In this document: positions 26,011-34,736 of the stretch, one piece after another
How positions within the stretch are numbered: position 1 is the first letter of the stretch
Layout: each line of letters begins with the position of its first letter
Source of the DNA: Pseudomonas petrae
Lineage (GTDB): Bacteria > Pseudomonadota > Gammaproteobacteria > Pseudomonadales > Pseudomonadaceae
DNA length: 64,000 bases
Assembly: GCF_021728295.1 (NCBI RefSeq)
Contig: NZ_JAKJXE010000012.1
Location: 1-64,000 of the forward strand
Reading direction: 5' to 3'
The notes under the pieces: model-generated
Databases searched by the model: none
What the model was told of the DNA's origin: nothing
Seen by the model: only the letters and a program-made list of their open reading frames with translations
Position numbers and translations under genes: made by a program

Positions 26011-26376
26011 GTACAAGAACAACAAAAATCAGTCACCCGAAACACCAACATAATAAAAACAAGACGAATCGACTCACGCATAACAAAAACAATACGGCGG
26101 AGGCGCAGCTAACTGATTCTTTTGGAGAGGCGTTGCATTTGGGACTTGTCCCGCAACCAGGCCGAGAACAACAAAAACTACCCTTAGGTAGAGCCTGAAC
26201 TGGTTGGATCGATAGATCACTGCTGCACAGCGACCAAAGCAATCAGTTTGCTCTTGACTCCCGACTGGGAGGTTTCACAGGCGAAAGCCGTGAATTGGGC
26301 GGTTAACAATAATAAAAAGCCCGTCAGACAATAAAAATAAGAGCACGCACTTTGGGGGAGCTTCGGCTCCCCCAGT
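26011..26376 (+). ncRNA. crcZ: CrcZ, small RNA that sequesters Hfq/Crc
   Basis: A roughly 366-nt RNA lies between cbrB and pcnB, the standard place for crcZ. At least six A-rich CA motifs of AANAANAA type are visible, near 26015, 26050, 26080, 26165, 26303 and 26327. These bind Hfq with Crc and relieve carbon catabolite repression. The RNA ends with a stem TGGGGGAGC-TTCG-GCTCCCCCA (26353-26374). It is driven by the RpoN promoter and the CbrB palindrome just upstream. Both ends are inferred. Confidence 0.92.
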
Positions 26377-26380
26377 AGCA

Positions 26381-26414
26381 TCTGCAACAAAGTCCCGTCT
26401 GCAACAAAGCCCCG
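26381..26414 (+). repeat. Two tandem copies of a 17-bp repeat after crcZ
   Basis: The unit TCTGCAACAAAGYCCCG occurs twice with one mismatch, immediately downstream of the crcZ terminal hairpin. No further copy is seen in the 155 bases before pcnB. Confidence 0.85.
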
Positions 26415-26499
26415 TCCCTTCCGACACCCCGCGCTACGCCCCGCAGTCAGCCCGCGCAGGCACCCATCACGCTGCCTCCTACACCATCCCTCGACTAAA

Positions 26500-26508
26500 T
26501 GCTAGAAT
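26500..26508 (+). promoter_or_regulatory. Extended -10 promoter of pcnB
   Basis: TGCTAGAAT is an extended -10 element (TGN plus TAGAAT) about 63 bases upstream of the pcnB ATG; no good -35 is visible. Confidence 0.45.
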
Positions 26509-26570
26509 CCCCGCCCATCGTGCGGTCACTCTTCGAAATTGGCCGAATATTCCTTCAAACAGTGCCTCCC

Positions 26571-27968
26571 ATGCTGAAGAAGCTGTTCCAGTCATTCCGT
26601 TCCCCACTGCGCAAGCCGCAGCAACATGTGCGCACAACGCCTGAAGTGCTCAGCAGCAGCCAGCATTCGTTGCAACGCAGCCAATTCAGCCGCTATGCGG
26701 TGAACATCGTCGAGCGTCTGCAGACCGCCGGCTACCAGGCCTATCTGGTTGGCGGCTGTGTCCGCGACATGATGCTCGGCATCACTCCCAAGGATTTCGA
26801 CGTCGCCACCAGCGCCACGCCCGAGCAGATCCGCGCCGAGTTTCGCAACGCCCGTATCATCGGCCGCCGCTTCAAGCTGGTTCACATTCATTTCGGCCGT
26901 GAAATCATTGAAGTCGCGACCTTCCGCGCCAATCACCCGATCGACGACGAAGATGAAGACAGCAACCAGTCTTCACGCAACGAGAGCGGGCGCATCCTGC
27001 GTGACAACGTCTATGGCACCCTTGAAGACGACGCCCAGCGTCGCGACTTCACGATCAACGCCCTGTATTACGATCCGGTCACCGAGCGCGTCCTCGATTA
27101 CGCCAATGGCGTTCACGACATCCGCAATCGCCTGATTCGTCTGATTGGTGATCCGCAGCAGCGTTACAAGGAAGACCCGGTGCGCATGCTGCGGGCCGTG
27201 CGTTTCGCCGCCAAGCTGGATTTCGGCATCGAGAAGCACAGCGCCACGCCAATTCGCCCGCTGGCGCCCATGCTGCGCGACATTCCTTCGGCGCGTCTGT
27301 TTGAAGAAGTGCTGAAGCTGTTCCTCTCGGGCTACGCCGAGGCGACGTTTGAGATGCTCGTCGATCTCGAACTGTTCGAGCCGCTGTTCCCGGCCAGTTC
27401 CAAAGCGCTGGAACAAAACCCGACTTACACCCATACGCTGATCAGCGAGGCGCTGGCCAACACCGATCTGCGCATCAAGCAGAACAAACCGGTCACGCCG
27501 GCGTTCCTGTTTGCCGCGTTGTTGTGGCCTGCCCTGCCCGCCCGCGTGCTGCGTCTGCAAGAGCGCGGCATGCCGCCGATCCCGGCCATGCAGGAAGCGG
27601 CTCATGAGCTGATCACCGAACAATGCCAGCGGATCGCGATTCCCAAACGCTTCACCATGCCGATCCGCGAGATCTGGGACATGCAGGAACGTCTGCCGCG
27701 CCGCTCGGGCAAACGCGCCGACCTGCTGCTGGAAAACCCGCGTTTCCGTGCCGGCTACGACTTCCTGTTGCTGCGCGAATCCGCTGGCGAAGAAACCGAC
27801 GGCCTGGGTGAATGGTGGACGGACTATCAGGACGCCAATGATTCCGGACGCCGCGACATGATCCGTGACCTTGGCAGCAAGCCCGATGCCACCGGCCAAG
27901 GCCCGCGCAAACGTCGTCGCAGCAGCAGCGGCAAGCGCAAACGCGCTGGCGTCGACGGGGCGGAATAA
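26571..27968 (+). CDS. pcnB: Poly(A) polymerase I
   Basis: This 465-residue class II nucleotidyltransferase adds 3' poly(A) tails that promote RNA decay. The head domain has the motif GGCVRDMMLG and the catalytic DFDVA pair, followed by RRDFTINALYYDP and the RNA-binding domain with EDPVRMLRAVRFAAKLDF. The C-terminal tail is strongly basic (KRRRSSSGKRKR), usual for PcnB as opposed to the CCA-adding enzyme. I start at MLKKLFQSF; an upstream in-frame ATG lies over the promoter. folK begins six bases after the stop, so the two are co-transcribed. Confidence 0.95.
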   Translation: MLKKLFQSFRSPLRKPQQHVRTTPEVLSSSQHSLQRSQFSRYAVNIVERLQTAGYQAYLVGGCVRDMMLGITPKDFDVATSATPEQIRAEFRNARIIGRRFKLVHIHFGREIIEVATFRANHPIDDEDEDSNQSSRNESGRILRDNVYGTLEDDAQRRDFTINALYYDPVTERVLDYANGVHDIRNRLIRLIGDPQQRYKEDPVRMLRAVRFAAKLDFGIEKHSATPIRPLAPMLRDIPSARLFEEVLKLFLSGYAEATFEMLVDLELFEPLFPASSKALEQNPTYTHTLISEALANTDLRIKQNKPVTPAFLFAALLWPALPARVLRLQERGMPPIPAMQEAAHELITEQCQRIAIPKRFTMPIREIWDMQERLPRRSGKRADLLLENPRFRAGYDFLLLRESAGEETDGLGEWWTDYQDANDSGRRDMIRDLGSKPDATGQGPRKRRRSSSGKRKRAGVDGAE

Positions 27969-27974
27969 CACCCG

Positions 27975-28457
27975 ATGATCGAGCGCGTCTACGTCGGCCT
28001 GGGTAGCAACCTGGCCGACCCCGCCGAGCAGTTGCGCGAAGCGATCAAGGCCATGAGCCTGTTACCGCAGAGCAGTCTGTCAGGCGTTTCCTCTTTTTAT
28101 GTCAGCGACTCGCTGTTGCCGGGTCAGCCGCGTTACACCAACGCGGTCGCTGCGCTGGACACCTCGCTCCCCCCGCTGGCGCTGCTCGACGCGTTGCAAG
28201 GCATCGAAAACGATCAGGGCCGCAAGCGCCTCGAACGCTGGGGGCCGCGCACACTGGATCTCGACATCTTGCTGTTCGGCGATCGACTTATCGATGAGCC
28301 GAGACTGAAGGTGCCGCATTACCAGATGCACGTGCGCGCGTTTGTGCTGTACCCCCTGGCCGAGCTGGCGCCGGGGATCATCCTCGCTGACGGCCGCGCG
28401 CTGAATGATTTGCTTGCCCAGTGCCCGTTCGAAGGCCTGGAGCGATTGCCGAGCTGA
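27975..28457 (+). CDS. folK: 6-hydroxymethyl-7,8-dihydropterin pyrophosphokinase
   Basis: The 160-residue folate-pathway enzyme transfers pyrophosphate from ATP to hydroxymethyl-dihydropterin. It shows the N-terminal YVGLGSNLADP, the FYVSDSLLPGQPRYTNAV loop and the signature RWGPRTLDLDILLFG. It lies between pcnB and panB, the common order. A 210-base spacer before panB holds no further gene. Confidence 0.95.
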   Translation: MIERVYVGLGSNLADPAEQLREAIKAMSLLPQSSLSGVSSFYVSDSLLPGQPRYTNAVAALDTSLPPLALLDALQGIENDQGRKRLERWGPRTLDLDILLFGDRLIDEPRLKVPHYQMHVRAFVLYPLAELAPGIILADGRALNDLLAQCPFEGLERLPS

Positions 28458-28667
28458 CGCCGTTTTGCGGGCACGTTGAAACCGGCAACACCCGGAATTG
28501 ACTTCCCGCCCCCTCCTCACGAAGATAAGCGTCCCAAAGCCGGACGACCGGCCACAAGGCGCGGATCAGGCCGTTGCAAACATCGCGAAACGACGATGTG
28601 CCTGCCTCCCAAGATGAATCACGCGTTGCTCGCCGCAGTATTCACAGCGCCTGAATGAGGACTTTCC

Positions 28668-29468
28668 ATGCCCGATATCACCGTTACGTCCCTGCTGGCT
28701 TTAAAGCAAAAAGGTGAAAAAATCACCATGCTGACCTGCTACGACGCGACTTTTGCCCACACCGCCAGCCAGGCCGGTGTGGAAGTGCTGCTGGTCGGCG
28801 ACTCGCTGGGCATGGTCCTTCAGGGCCACGACAGCACGCTACCGGTCACCACCGCAGAGATGGCGTACCACGTGGCCGGCGTCAAACGCGGCAACCAGGG
28901 CGCGCTGATTCTGGTGGACCTGCCGTTCATGTCCTACGCCACTCCCGAGCAGACCTTCGCCAATAGCGCCACGCTGATGCAAGCGGGCGCGCACATGGTC
29001 AAGATCGAGGGCGCGGCGTGGCTTGCCGACTCGATCCGGCTGCTCGCCGAACGCGGCGTTCCCGTCTGTGCACACATGGGGCTGACGCCTCAGGCGGTCA
29101 ACGTGCTGGGCGGCTATAAAGTGCAGGGGCGTCAGGAGTCGCAGGCGCGGCAGATGCGGGCCGACGCGATTACCCTTGAACAGGCCGGCGCCGCGATGAT
29201 TTTGCTGGAGTGCGTGCCGAGCGAATTGGCCCAGGAAATCACCCACGCCGTAAAGATTCCGGTGATCGGGATTGGCGCCGGCAGCGCCACAGACGGTCAG
29301 GTGCTGGTGCTTCACGACATGCTCGGGCTGTCGATCACCGGCCGTGTGCCCAAGTTCGTGAAGAATTTCATGGCCGGTCAGCCGGACATTCAGTCGGCGA
29401 TCGCCGCTTATGTCAGCGCGGTCAAGGACGTCAGCTTCCCCGCTCCAGAACACGGATTCTCGGCATGA
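28668..29468 (+). CDS. panB: 3-methyl-2-oxobutanoate hydroxymethyltransferase
   Basis: The 266-residue TIM-barrel enzyme makes ketopantoate, the first committed step to pantothenate. Mg-binding and substrate residues lie in VLLVGDSLGMVLQGHDSTLPV and VKIEGAAW, with the catalytic glutamate in ILLECVPSEL. It overlaps panC by four bases (ATGA). Length and start are standard. Confidence 0.97.
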   Translation: MPDITVTSLLALKQKGEKITMLTCYDATFAHTASQAGVEVLLVGDSLGMVLQGHDSTLPVTTAEMAYHVAGVKRGNQGALILVDLPFMSYATPEQTFANSATLMQAGAHMVKIEGAAWLADSIRLLAERGVPVCAHMGLTPQAVNVLGGYKVQGRQESQARQMRADAITLEQAGAAMILLECVPSELAQEITHAVKIPVIGIGAGSATDGQVLVLHDMLGLSITGRVPKFVKNFMAGQPDIQSAIAAYVSAVKDVSFPAPEHGFSA

Positions 29469-30316
29469 ACACAGTTAAAACCGTTCGCGAGTTGCGCGCC
29501 GTCGTCGCCCGCGCTCGCAGCGAAGGCAAACGCATCGCTCTGGTGCCCACCATGGGCAACCTGCACAGCGGCCATATCGCTTTGGTCACCAAAGCCGTGC
29601 AACGCGCTGATTTCGTGATCGCCAGCATCTTCGTCAACCCGCTTCAGTTTGGCCCCAACGAAGACCTGGCGTCGTACCCCCGCACCCTTGCCGCTGATCA
29701 GGAGCAATTGCTTCAGGCCGGTTGCCACCTGTTGTTTACGCCGACGGTCGAAGAAATGTACCCCCATGGCATGGCCGATCAGACAATCGTGCGCGTGCCG
29801 GTGGTGTCCGAAGGTCTGTGTGGCGGCAGCCGTCCTGGCCATTTCGACGGCGTATCGACGGTGGTCAGCAAGCTGTTCAACATGGTGCAGCCAGACATCG
29901 CGATTTTCGGTCAGAAGGATTTCCAGCAACTGGCAGTCGTCAACGCATTGGTGCGTGACCTGAACATGCCCATTCAAATCATCGGCGAACCCACCGTGCG
30001 TGCCGCCGATGGCCTGGCCTTGTCCTCGCGCAATGGCTACCTGACTGAAGACCAGCGCGCTGCGGCGCCTGCGCTGTACCGCGTGATCAAACACATTGGC
30101 GCGGCATTGCAGAATGGCGAGCAGGATCATCAGCAGTTGATCAGCGATGGCGTCAAAGCCCTCGAAGCGGCGGGCTTTCGTCCTGATTACCTTGAGATTC
30201 GCAATGCAGTCAGTCTTCGCCCTGCGACGCCGGATGATCATGATCTGGTGGTGCTGGGCGCAGCTTTCATGGGCAAGACGCGCCTGATCGACAACCTGCA
30301 TCTGGTCAAGGAATAA
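29465..30316 (+). CDS. panC: Pantothenate synthetase
   Basis: The 283-residue enzyme joins pantoate with beta-alanine using ATP. It shows the HIGH-type motif in PTMGNLHSGH, the FVNPLQFGPNEDL loop and the KMSKS-like LSSRNGYLT. I use the ATG overlapping panB rather than a longer GTG reading inside panB. Immediately downstream, where panD normally provides the beta-alanine-forming decarboxylase, only a broken remnant remains. Confidence 0.97.
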   Translation: MNTVKTVRELRAVVARARSEGKRIALVPTMGNLHSGHIALVTKAVQRADFVIASIFVNPLQFGPNEDLASYPRTLAADQEQLLQAGCHLLFTPTVEEMYPHGMADQTIVRVPVVSEGLCGGSRPGHFDGVSTVVSKLFNMVQPDIAIFGQKDFQQLAVVNALVRDLNMPIQIIGEPTVRAADGLALSSRNGYLTEDQRAAAPALYRVIKHIGAALQNGEQDHQQLISDGVKALEAAGFRPDYLEIRNAVSLRPATPDDHDLVVLGAAFMGKTRLIDNLHLVKE

Positions 30317-30354
30317 CCTGCCCACCCGGCTGAAGGATGCGCCCGGTCACGTGT

Positions 30355-30496
30355 AAAGCAAAAGTCACGTGATCGGATGACCATCTGCGCCTATGCTCAC
30401 TGCGCGAAACCGATTTTGCGGCGCAGGCCTTGGCCTTCGCAGGGCGCTGGCGATGAACTTAGCCAGACCCGCAATGCCATATCGATACAGTTCGTG
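30355..30496 (+). pseudogene. panD: Decayed panD (aspartate 1-decarboxylase) C-terminal remnant
   Basis: Translating downstream of the panC stop, in the same frame, gives K-x-K-x2-DRMTICAYAH at 30356-30400 and GDELSQTRNAISIQF at 30449-30493. These align with the PanD segments KAKVGDRVIICAYAH and GNELSHTSNAIPVQV, in the right order and about the right distance apart (16 versus 18 residues). The stretch between them no longer matches. The N-terminal two thirds, including the Gly-Ser self-cleavage site that forms the pyruvoyl cofactor, is absent because panC ends only about 40 bases upstream. This cannot be an active enzyme. The panB-panC-panD-pgi order of other pseudomonads supports the call. 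Confidence 0.82.
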
Positions 30497-30661
30497 TCAG
30501 ACCAGCAACTCTACTCTGTGAGAAAAAGTACCGAGCAAAGGTAAAGCAAGGCGCAGACATCGGCGTTGCCGGGGACTAGTCTCTGATGCACCCACGAATT
30601 CATGTCCAATCCTGCTTTTCAGTGTCCAAAAGGCAGTTCAAGTACAAGGAAACCCGCAGCG

Positions 30662-32326
30662 ATGGCGTACTACCGCACTCCTCATGACGTCACTACCCTG
30701 CCCGCCTGGCAGGCGCTCAAAGATCACCGCGACGCGATGCAGAATTTCAGCATGCGCGAAGCGTTCAACGCAGACCCGAAGCGTTTCAACGAATTCACGC
30801 TCAGCAGTGCCGGTCTGTTTCTCGACTACTCGAAGAACCTGATCACTGCCGAAACCCGTCAGTTGCTGGTGAATCTGGCCAATGAAGTCGGCCTGAAGGA
30901 CGCCATCAAGGCGCAGTACGACGGCGAACTGGTCAACGCTTCGGAAGGTCGCCCTGCGCTGCACACCGCGCTGCGTCGTCCGGTTGGCGACAAGCTGCTG
31001 GTCAACGGCGTCAACGTGATGCCGGAAGTGCACAAGGTGCTGAACCAGATCACTGATCTGGTCGGGCGCATCCACGACGGTCTGTGGCGCGGCTACACCG
31101 AAAAGCCGATCACCGACGTGGTCAATATCGGCATCGGCGGCTCGTTCCTTGGTCCGGAGCTGGTGTCCGAAGCGCTGTTGTCCTATGCGCAGAAAGGCGT
31201 TCGCTGCCATTACCTGGCGAACATCGACGGCACCGAGCTGCACGAGCTGACTCAGAAGCTGCGCGCCGAAACCACGCTGTTCATCGTTTCGTCCAAGACT
31301 TTCACTACCCTCGAAACCCTGAAGAACGCCACCGCAGCCCGCGCCTGGTACCTCGCCCAGGGCGGGTCCGAAGCCGAGCTGTATCGCCACTTCATCGCGG
31401 TGTCGAGCAACAATGCCGCAGCGGTTGCGTTCGGCATTCGTGAAGAGAACATCTTCCCGATGTGGGACTGGGTCGGCGGCCGTTACTCGCTGTGGTCGGC
31501 CATCGGCCTGCCTATCGCGCTGGCGATCGGCATGTCCAACTTCAAGGAGCTGTTGTCAGGCGCCTACACCATGGATCAGCACTTCCAGAACGCCGAGTTC
31601 GAAGAGAACATGCCGGTGCTGCTGGGCTTGCTGGGTATCTGGTATGGCAACTTCTGGGGCGCGCAAAGCCACGCGATCCTGCCGTACGACCATTACCTGC
31701 GCAACATCACCAAGCACCTGCAACAGCTGGACATGGAATCCAACGGCAAGAGCGTTCGCCAGGACGGCGTGCCGGTCAAAACCGACACGGGTCCGGTCAT
31801 CTGGGGTGGCGTCGGCGCGAACGGCCAGCATGCTTACCACCAGTTGTTGCACCAGGGCACGCAAATGATCCCGGCCGACTTCATCGTGCCGATCGTCAGC
31901 TTCAACCCGGTGTCCGACCACCATCAGTGGCTGTACGCCAACTGCCTGTCCCAGAGCCAGGCCTTGATGCAGGGTAAAACCCGCCCCGAGGCGGAAGCCG
32001 AACTGCGCGCCAAGGGCGTCCCGGAAGAAGAAGTGCAGCGTGTCGCGCCGCACAAGGTCATTCCGGGCAACCGTCCGAGCAACACCATTGTCGTCGAGCG
32101 CATCAGCCCTCGCCGCCTGGGCGCGCTGGTCGCGATGTACGAGCACAAGGTGTTCGTGCAAAGCGTGGTCTGGGGCACGAATGCCTTCGACCAATGGGGT
32201 GTTGAACTGGGCAAGGAGCTGGGCAAAGGCGTTTACAGCCGCCTTGTCGGCACCGACGAAACTGTCGCTGAAGACGCTTCGACCCAAGGCCTGATCAACT
32301 ATTTCCGCGGTCGTCACCGCGGCTGA
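30662..32326 (+). CDS. pgi: Glucose-6-phosphate isomerase
   Basis: The 554-residue enzyme interconverts glucose 6-phosphate and fructose 6-phosphate. Family signatures are NIGIGGSFLGPELVSEAL, the SKTFTTLET phosphate loop, and the C-terminal FDQWGVELGKELG. I choose the ATG giving MAYYRTPHDV, the family length; an in-frame ATG 60 bases upstream lacks a plausible ribosome binding site. Upstream lies the panD remnant. Confidence 0.97.
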   Translation: MAYYRTPHDVTTLPAWQALKDHRDAMQNFSMREAFNADPKRFNEFTLSSAGLFLDYSKNLITAETRQLLVNLANEVGLKDAIKAQYDGELVNASEGRPALHTALRRPVGDKLLVNGVNVMPEVHKVLNQITDLVGRIHDGLWRGYTEKPITDVVNIGIGGSFLGPELVSEALLSYAQKGVRCHYLANIDGTELHELTQKLRAETTLFIVSSKTFTTLETLKNATAARAWYLAQGGSEAELYRHFIAVSSNNAAAVAFGIREENIFPMWDWVGGRYSLWSAIGLPIALAIGMSNFKELLSGAYTMDQHFQNAEFEENMPVLLGLLGIWYGNFWGAQSHAILPYDHYLRNITKHLQQLDMESNGKSVRQDGVPVKTDTGPVIWGGVGANGQHAYHQLLHQGTQMIPADFIVPIVSFNPVSDHHQWLYANCLSQSQALMQGKTRPEAEAELRAKGVPEEEVQRVAPHKVIPGNRPSNTIVVERISPRRLGALVAMYEHKVFVQSVVWGTNAFDQWGVELGKELGKGVYSRLVGTDETVAEDASTQGLINYFRGRHRG

Positions 32327-32346
32327 TCTGCCGTCCTGTAACACCT

Positions 32347-32382
32347 CGAAACCCGCTCTCTCGCAAGAGGCAGCGGGTTTCG
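32347..32382 (+). terminator. Hairpin terminator between pgi and the convergent gene
   Basis: The 11-bp perfect inverted repeat CGAAACCCGCT/AGCGGGTTTCG has a 14-base spacer and lies 20 bases after pgi. There is no long T-run, so efficiency is uncertain; it may serve both convergent genes. Confidence 0.5.
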
Positions 32383-32396
32383 TGCGTGCGGGTTTC

Positions 32397-33194
32397 TCAG
32401 TCTTCTATGTCGGGAAGCACCGTCGGGTCGAGTTGAACGGCGTGCTGCGCCGGATTGCGCACGCAAATAAGCTGATCGTCACGCGGCCCTTCCTTGGGGC
32501 CGACGCGCCGCAGGTGCATCAACGACCCGCACCAGGGGCATTGCGCAGTCAGACGATTCACCCTCAGACGCCCCGTCTTGCTGATCTCCAGATAGTGCCG
32601 GGAGCCGAAGAAATGCTCGAATTTATGTCGCCGCAGCACGGCGGACATCCCGACGGCCATCACCGCAACGATGAATGAAAACATGAACAACGTTGACCAC
32701 GAGCTCTGCCCGCCCAAAGGCGGCTGAAACAGGGTGAAGTACAGCCCGATCAGGCTGGCGATACCCGTGATGTAACCAAAGACAGAGACGTTGTTGCTGT
32801 CGAGGCTGCGCCCGCCAAACGCCGGATGGCGCTCGATGTGCAACTGCTCGGGCGTGAAGGTGGGACGCTCGTTGTGACTGATGTTCACGTTGGCGCCACG
32901 AAAGTCGCCGACGCCGACGTTCAGGCTGTGATCGCCGCTTTGACTGCCATGGTTATCGTTCGACAAAAGGGGGCTCCTGAAGCGCGGACGCTGAAATGGC
33001 CGGCGATTGTCCCTGCCGTCACCCTCATCGAAAATCAGCCGCATCCTGGGTTTGCGTGGGAATCTGAGACACTTCTTGTCGTATGTCTCCGTAGGAAACG
33101 TCCGCAGGTCGGCCAAAGGATGGACCGGAAGCGGTGGATTGCCGTGACTGCGAAATCCGGGCGACAAAGGGCTTAAATTATCATCGTCATTCAT
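32397..33194 (-). CDS. Uncharacterised membrane protein with a zinc-ribbon-like tail
   Basis: I do not recognise a named family for this 265-residue protein. A polar, proline- and arginine-rich N-terminus (1-80) is followed by a segment rich in Asp, Gly, Ser and Asn (SQSGDHSLNVGVGDFRGANVNIS, split here as SQSGDHSLNV and GDFRGANVNIS) resembling the short motifs seen in several signalling or conflict-type proteins. Two membrane helices follow (about 139-157 YITGIASLIGLYF and 168-190 LFMFSFIVAVMAVGMS), then a C-terminal domain with CPWCG and a later LICVRN cysteine that could bind a metal. It is convergent with pgi and divergent from the thiolase. An internal start at MRLIFDEGD is possible. Confidence 0.65.
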   Translation of the reverse strand: MNDDDNLSPLSPGFRSHGNPPLPVHPLADLRTFPTETYDKKCLRFPRKPRMRLIFDEGDGRDNRRPFQRPRFRSPLLSNDNHGSQSGDHSLNVGVGDFRGANVNISHNERPTFTPEQLHIERHPAFGGRSLDSNNVSVFGYITGIASLIGLYFTLFQPPLGGQSSWSTLFMFSFIVAVMAVGMSAVLRRHKFEHFFGSRHYLEISKTGRLRVNRLTAQCPWCGSLMHLRRVGPKEGPRDDQLICVRNPAQHAVQLDPTVLPDIED

Positions 33195-33292
33195 GTAACC
33201 ATGCTCTCCCTTGATCCGGCTGCCCGTCCTTTTTTCTTCACCTTTTCATGCCTGGGCCGGCGCCGCGTCGCACACCACTGAGGATTCGCACC

Positions 33293-34471
<1,179 letters not shown>

Positions 34472-34484
34472 AGCAAAGGCTCTT

Positions 34485-34574
34485 GTAGGAGCGCGCTTGC
34501 CCGCGAAGAGGCCGGTGAATCAGGCGTATCTTCGGTGTCTGACCCAGAGCATTCGCGGGCAAGCGCGCTCCTAC
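34485..34574. repeat. REP doublet (REPIN), class with the GCGCGCTTGCCCGCGA core
   Basis: Two inverted copies, GTAGGAGCGCGCTTGCCCGCGA and its complement, enclose a 40-odd-base spacer. This is a typical Pseudomonas extragenic palindromic pair mobilised by RAYT transposases. A second pair of the same class is at 37961-38045. Confidence 0.9.
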
Positions 34575-34604
34575 GGCCTTCGGCCAGAATCAAAAGCAAT
34601 CCGT

Positions 34605-34719
34605 GTTGATCGTTCCCGCGCTCCGCGTGGGAATGCCGCCCCGCACGCTCCCCCTCCCGGCACGTGTGACGCAGAGCGTCAAGGGATGCATGCCCACGCG
34701 GAGCGTGGGCACGATCAAC
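34605..34719. repeat. Inverted-repeat element bounded by GTTGATCGT/ACGATCAAC
   Basis: A 115-bp element has complementary ends and inner complementary blocks (TTCCCGCGCTCCGCGTGGGAA-type hairpin on the left, GCCCACGCGGAGCGTGGGC on the right). It looks like the second common intergenic repeat type of pseudomonads, distinct from the REP next to it. Confidence 0.75.
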
Positions 34720-34736
34720 TCAGAAGAACTGGCGCC

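Noticed and set aside
26011..26376. Small minus-strand frames in the crcZ region
   Set aside because: The region has the complete signature of the crcZ RNA; the frames have no ribosome binding site and encode Ser/Phe/Cys-rich artefacts of the CA motifs.
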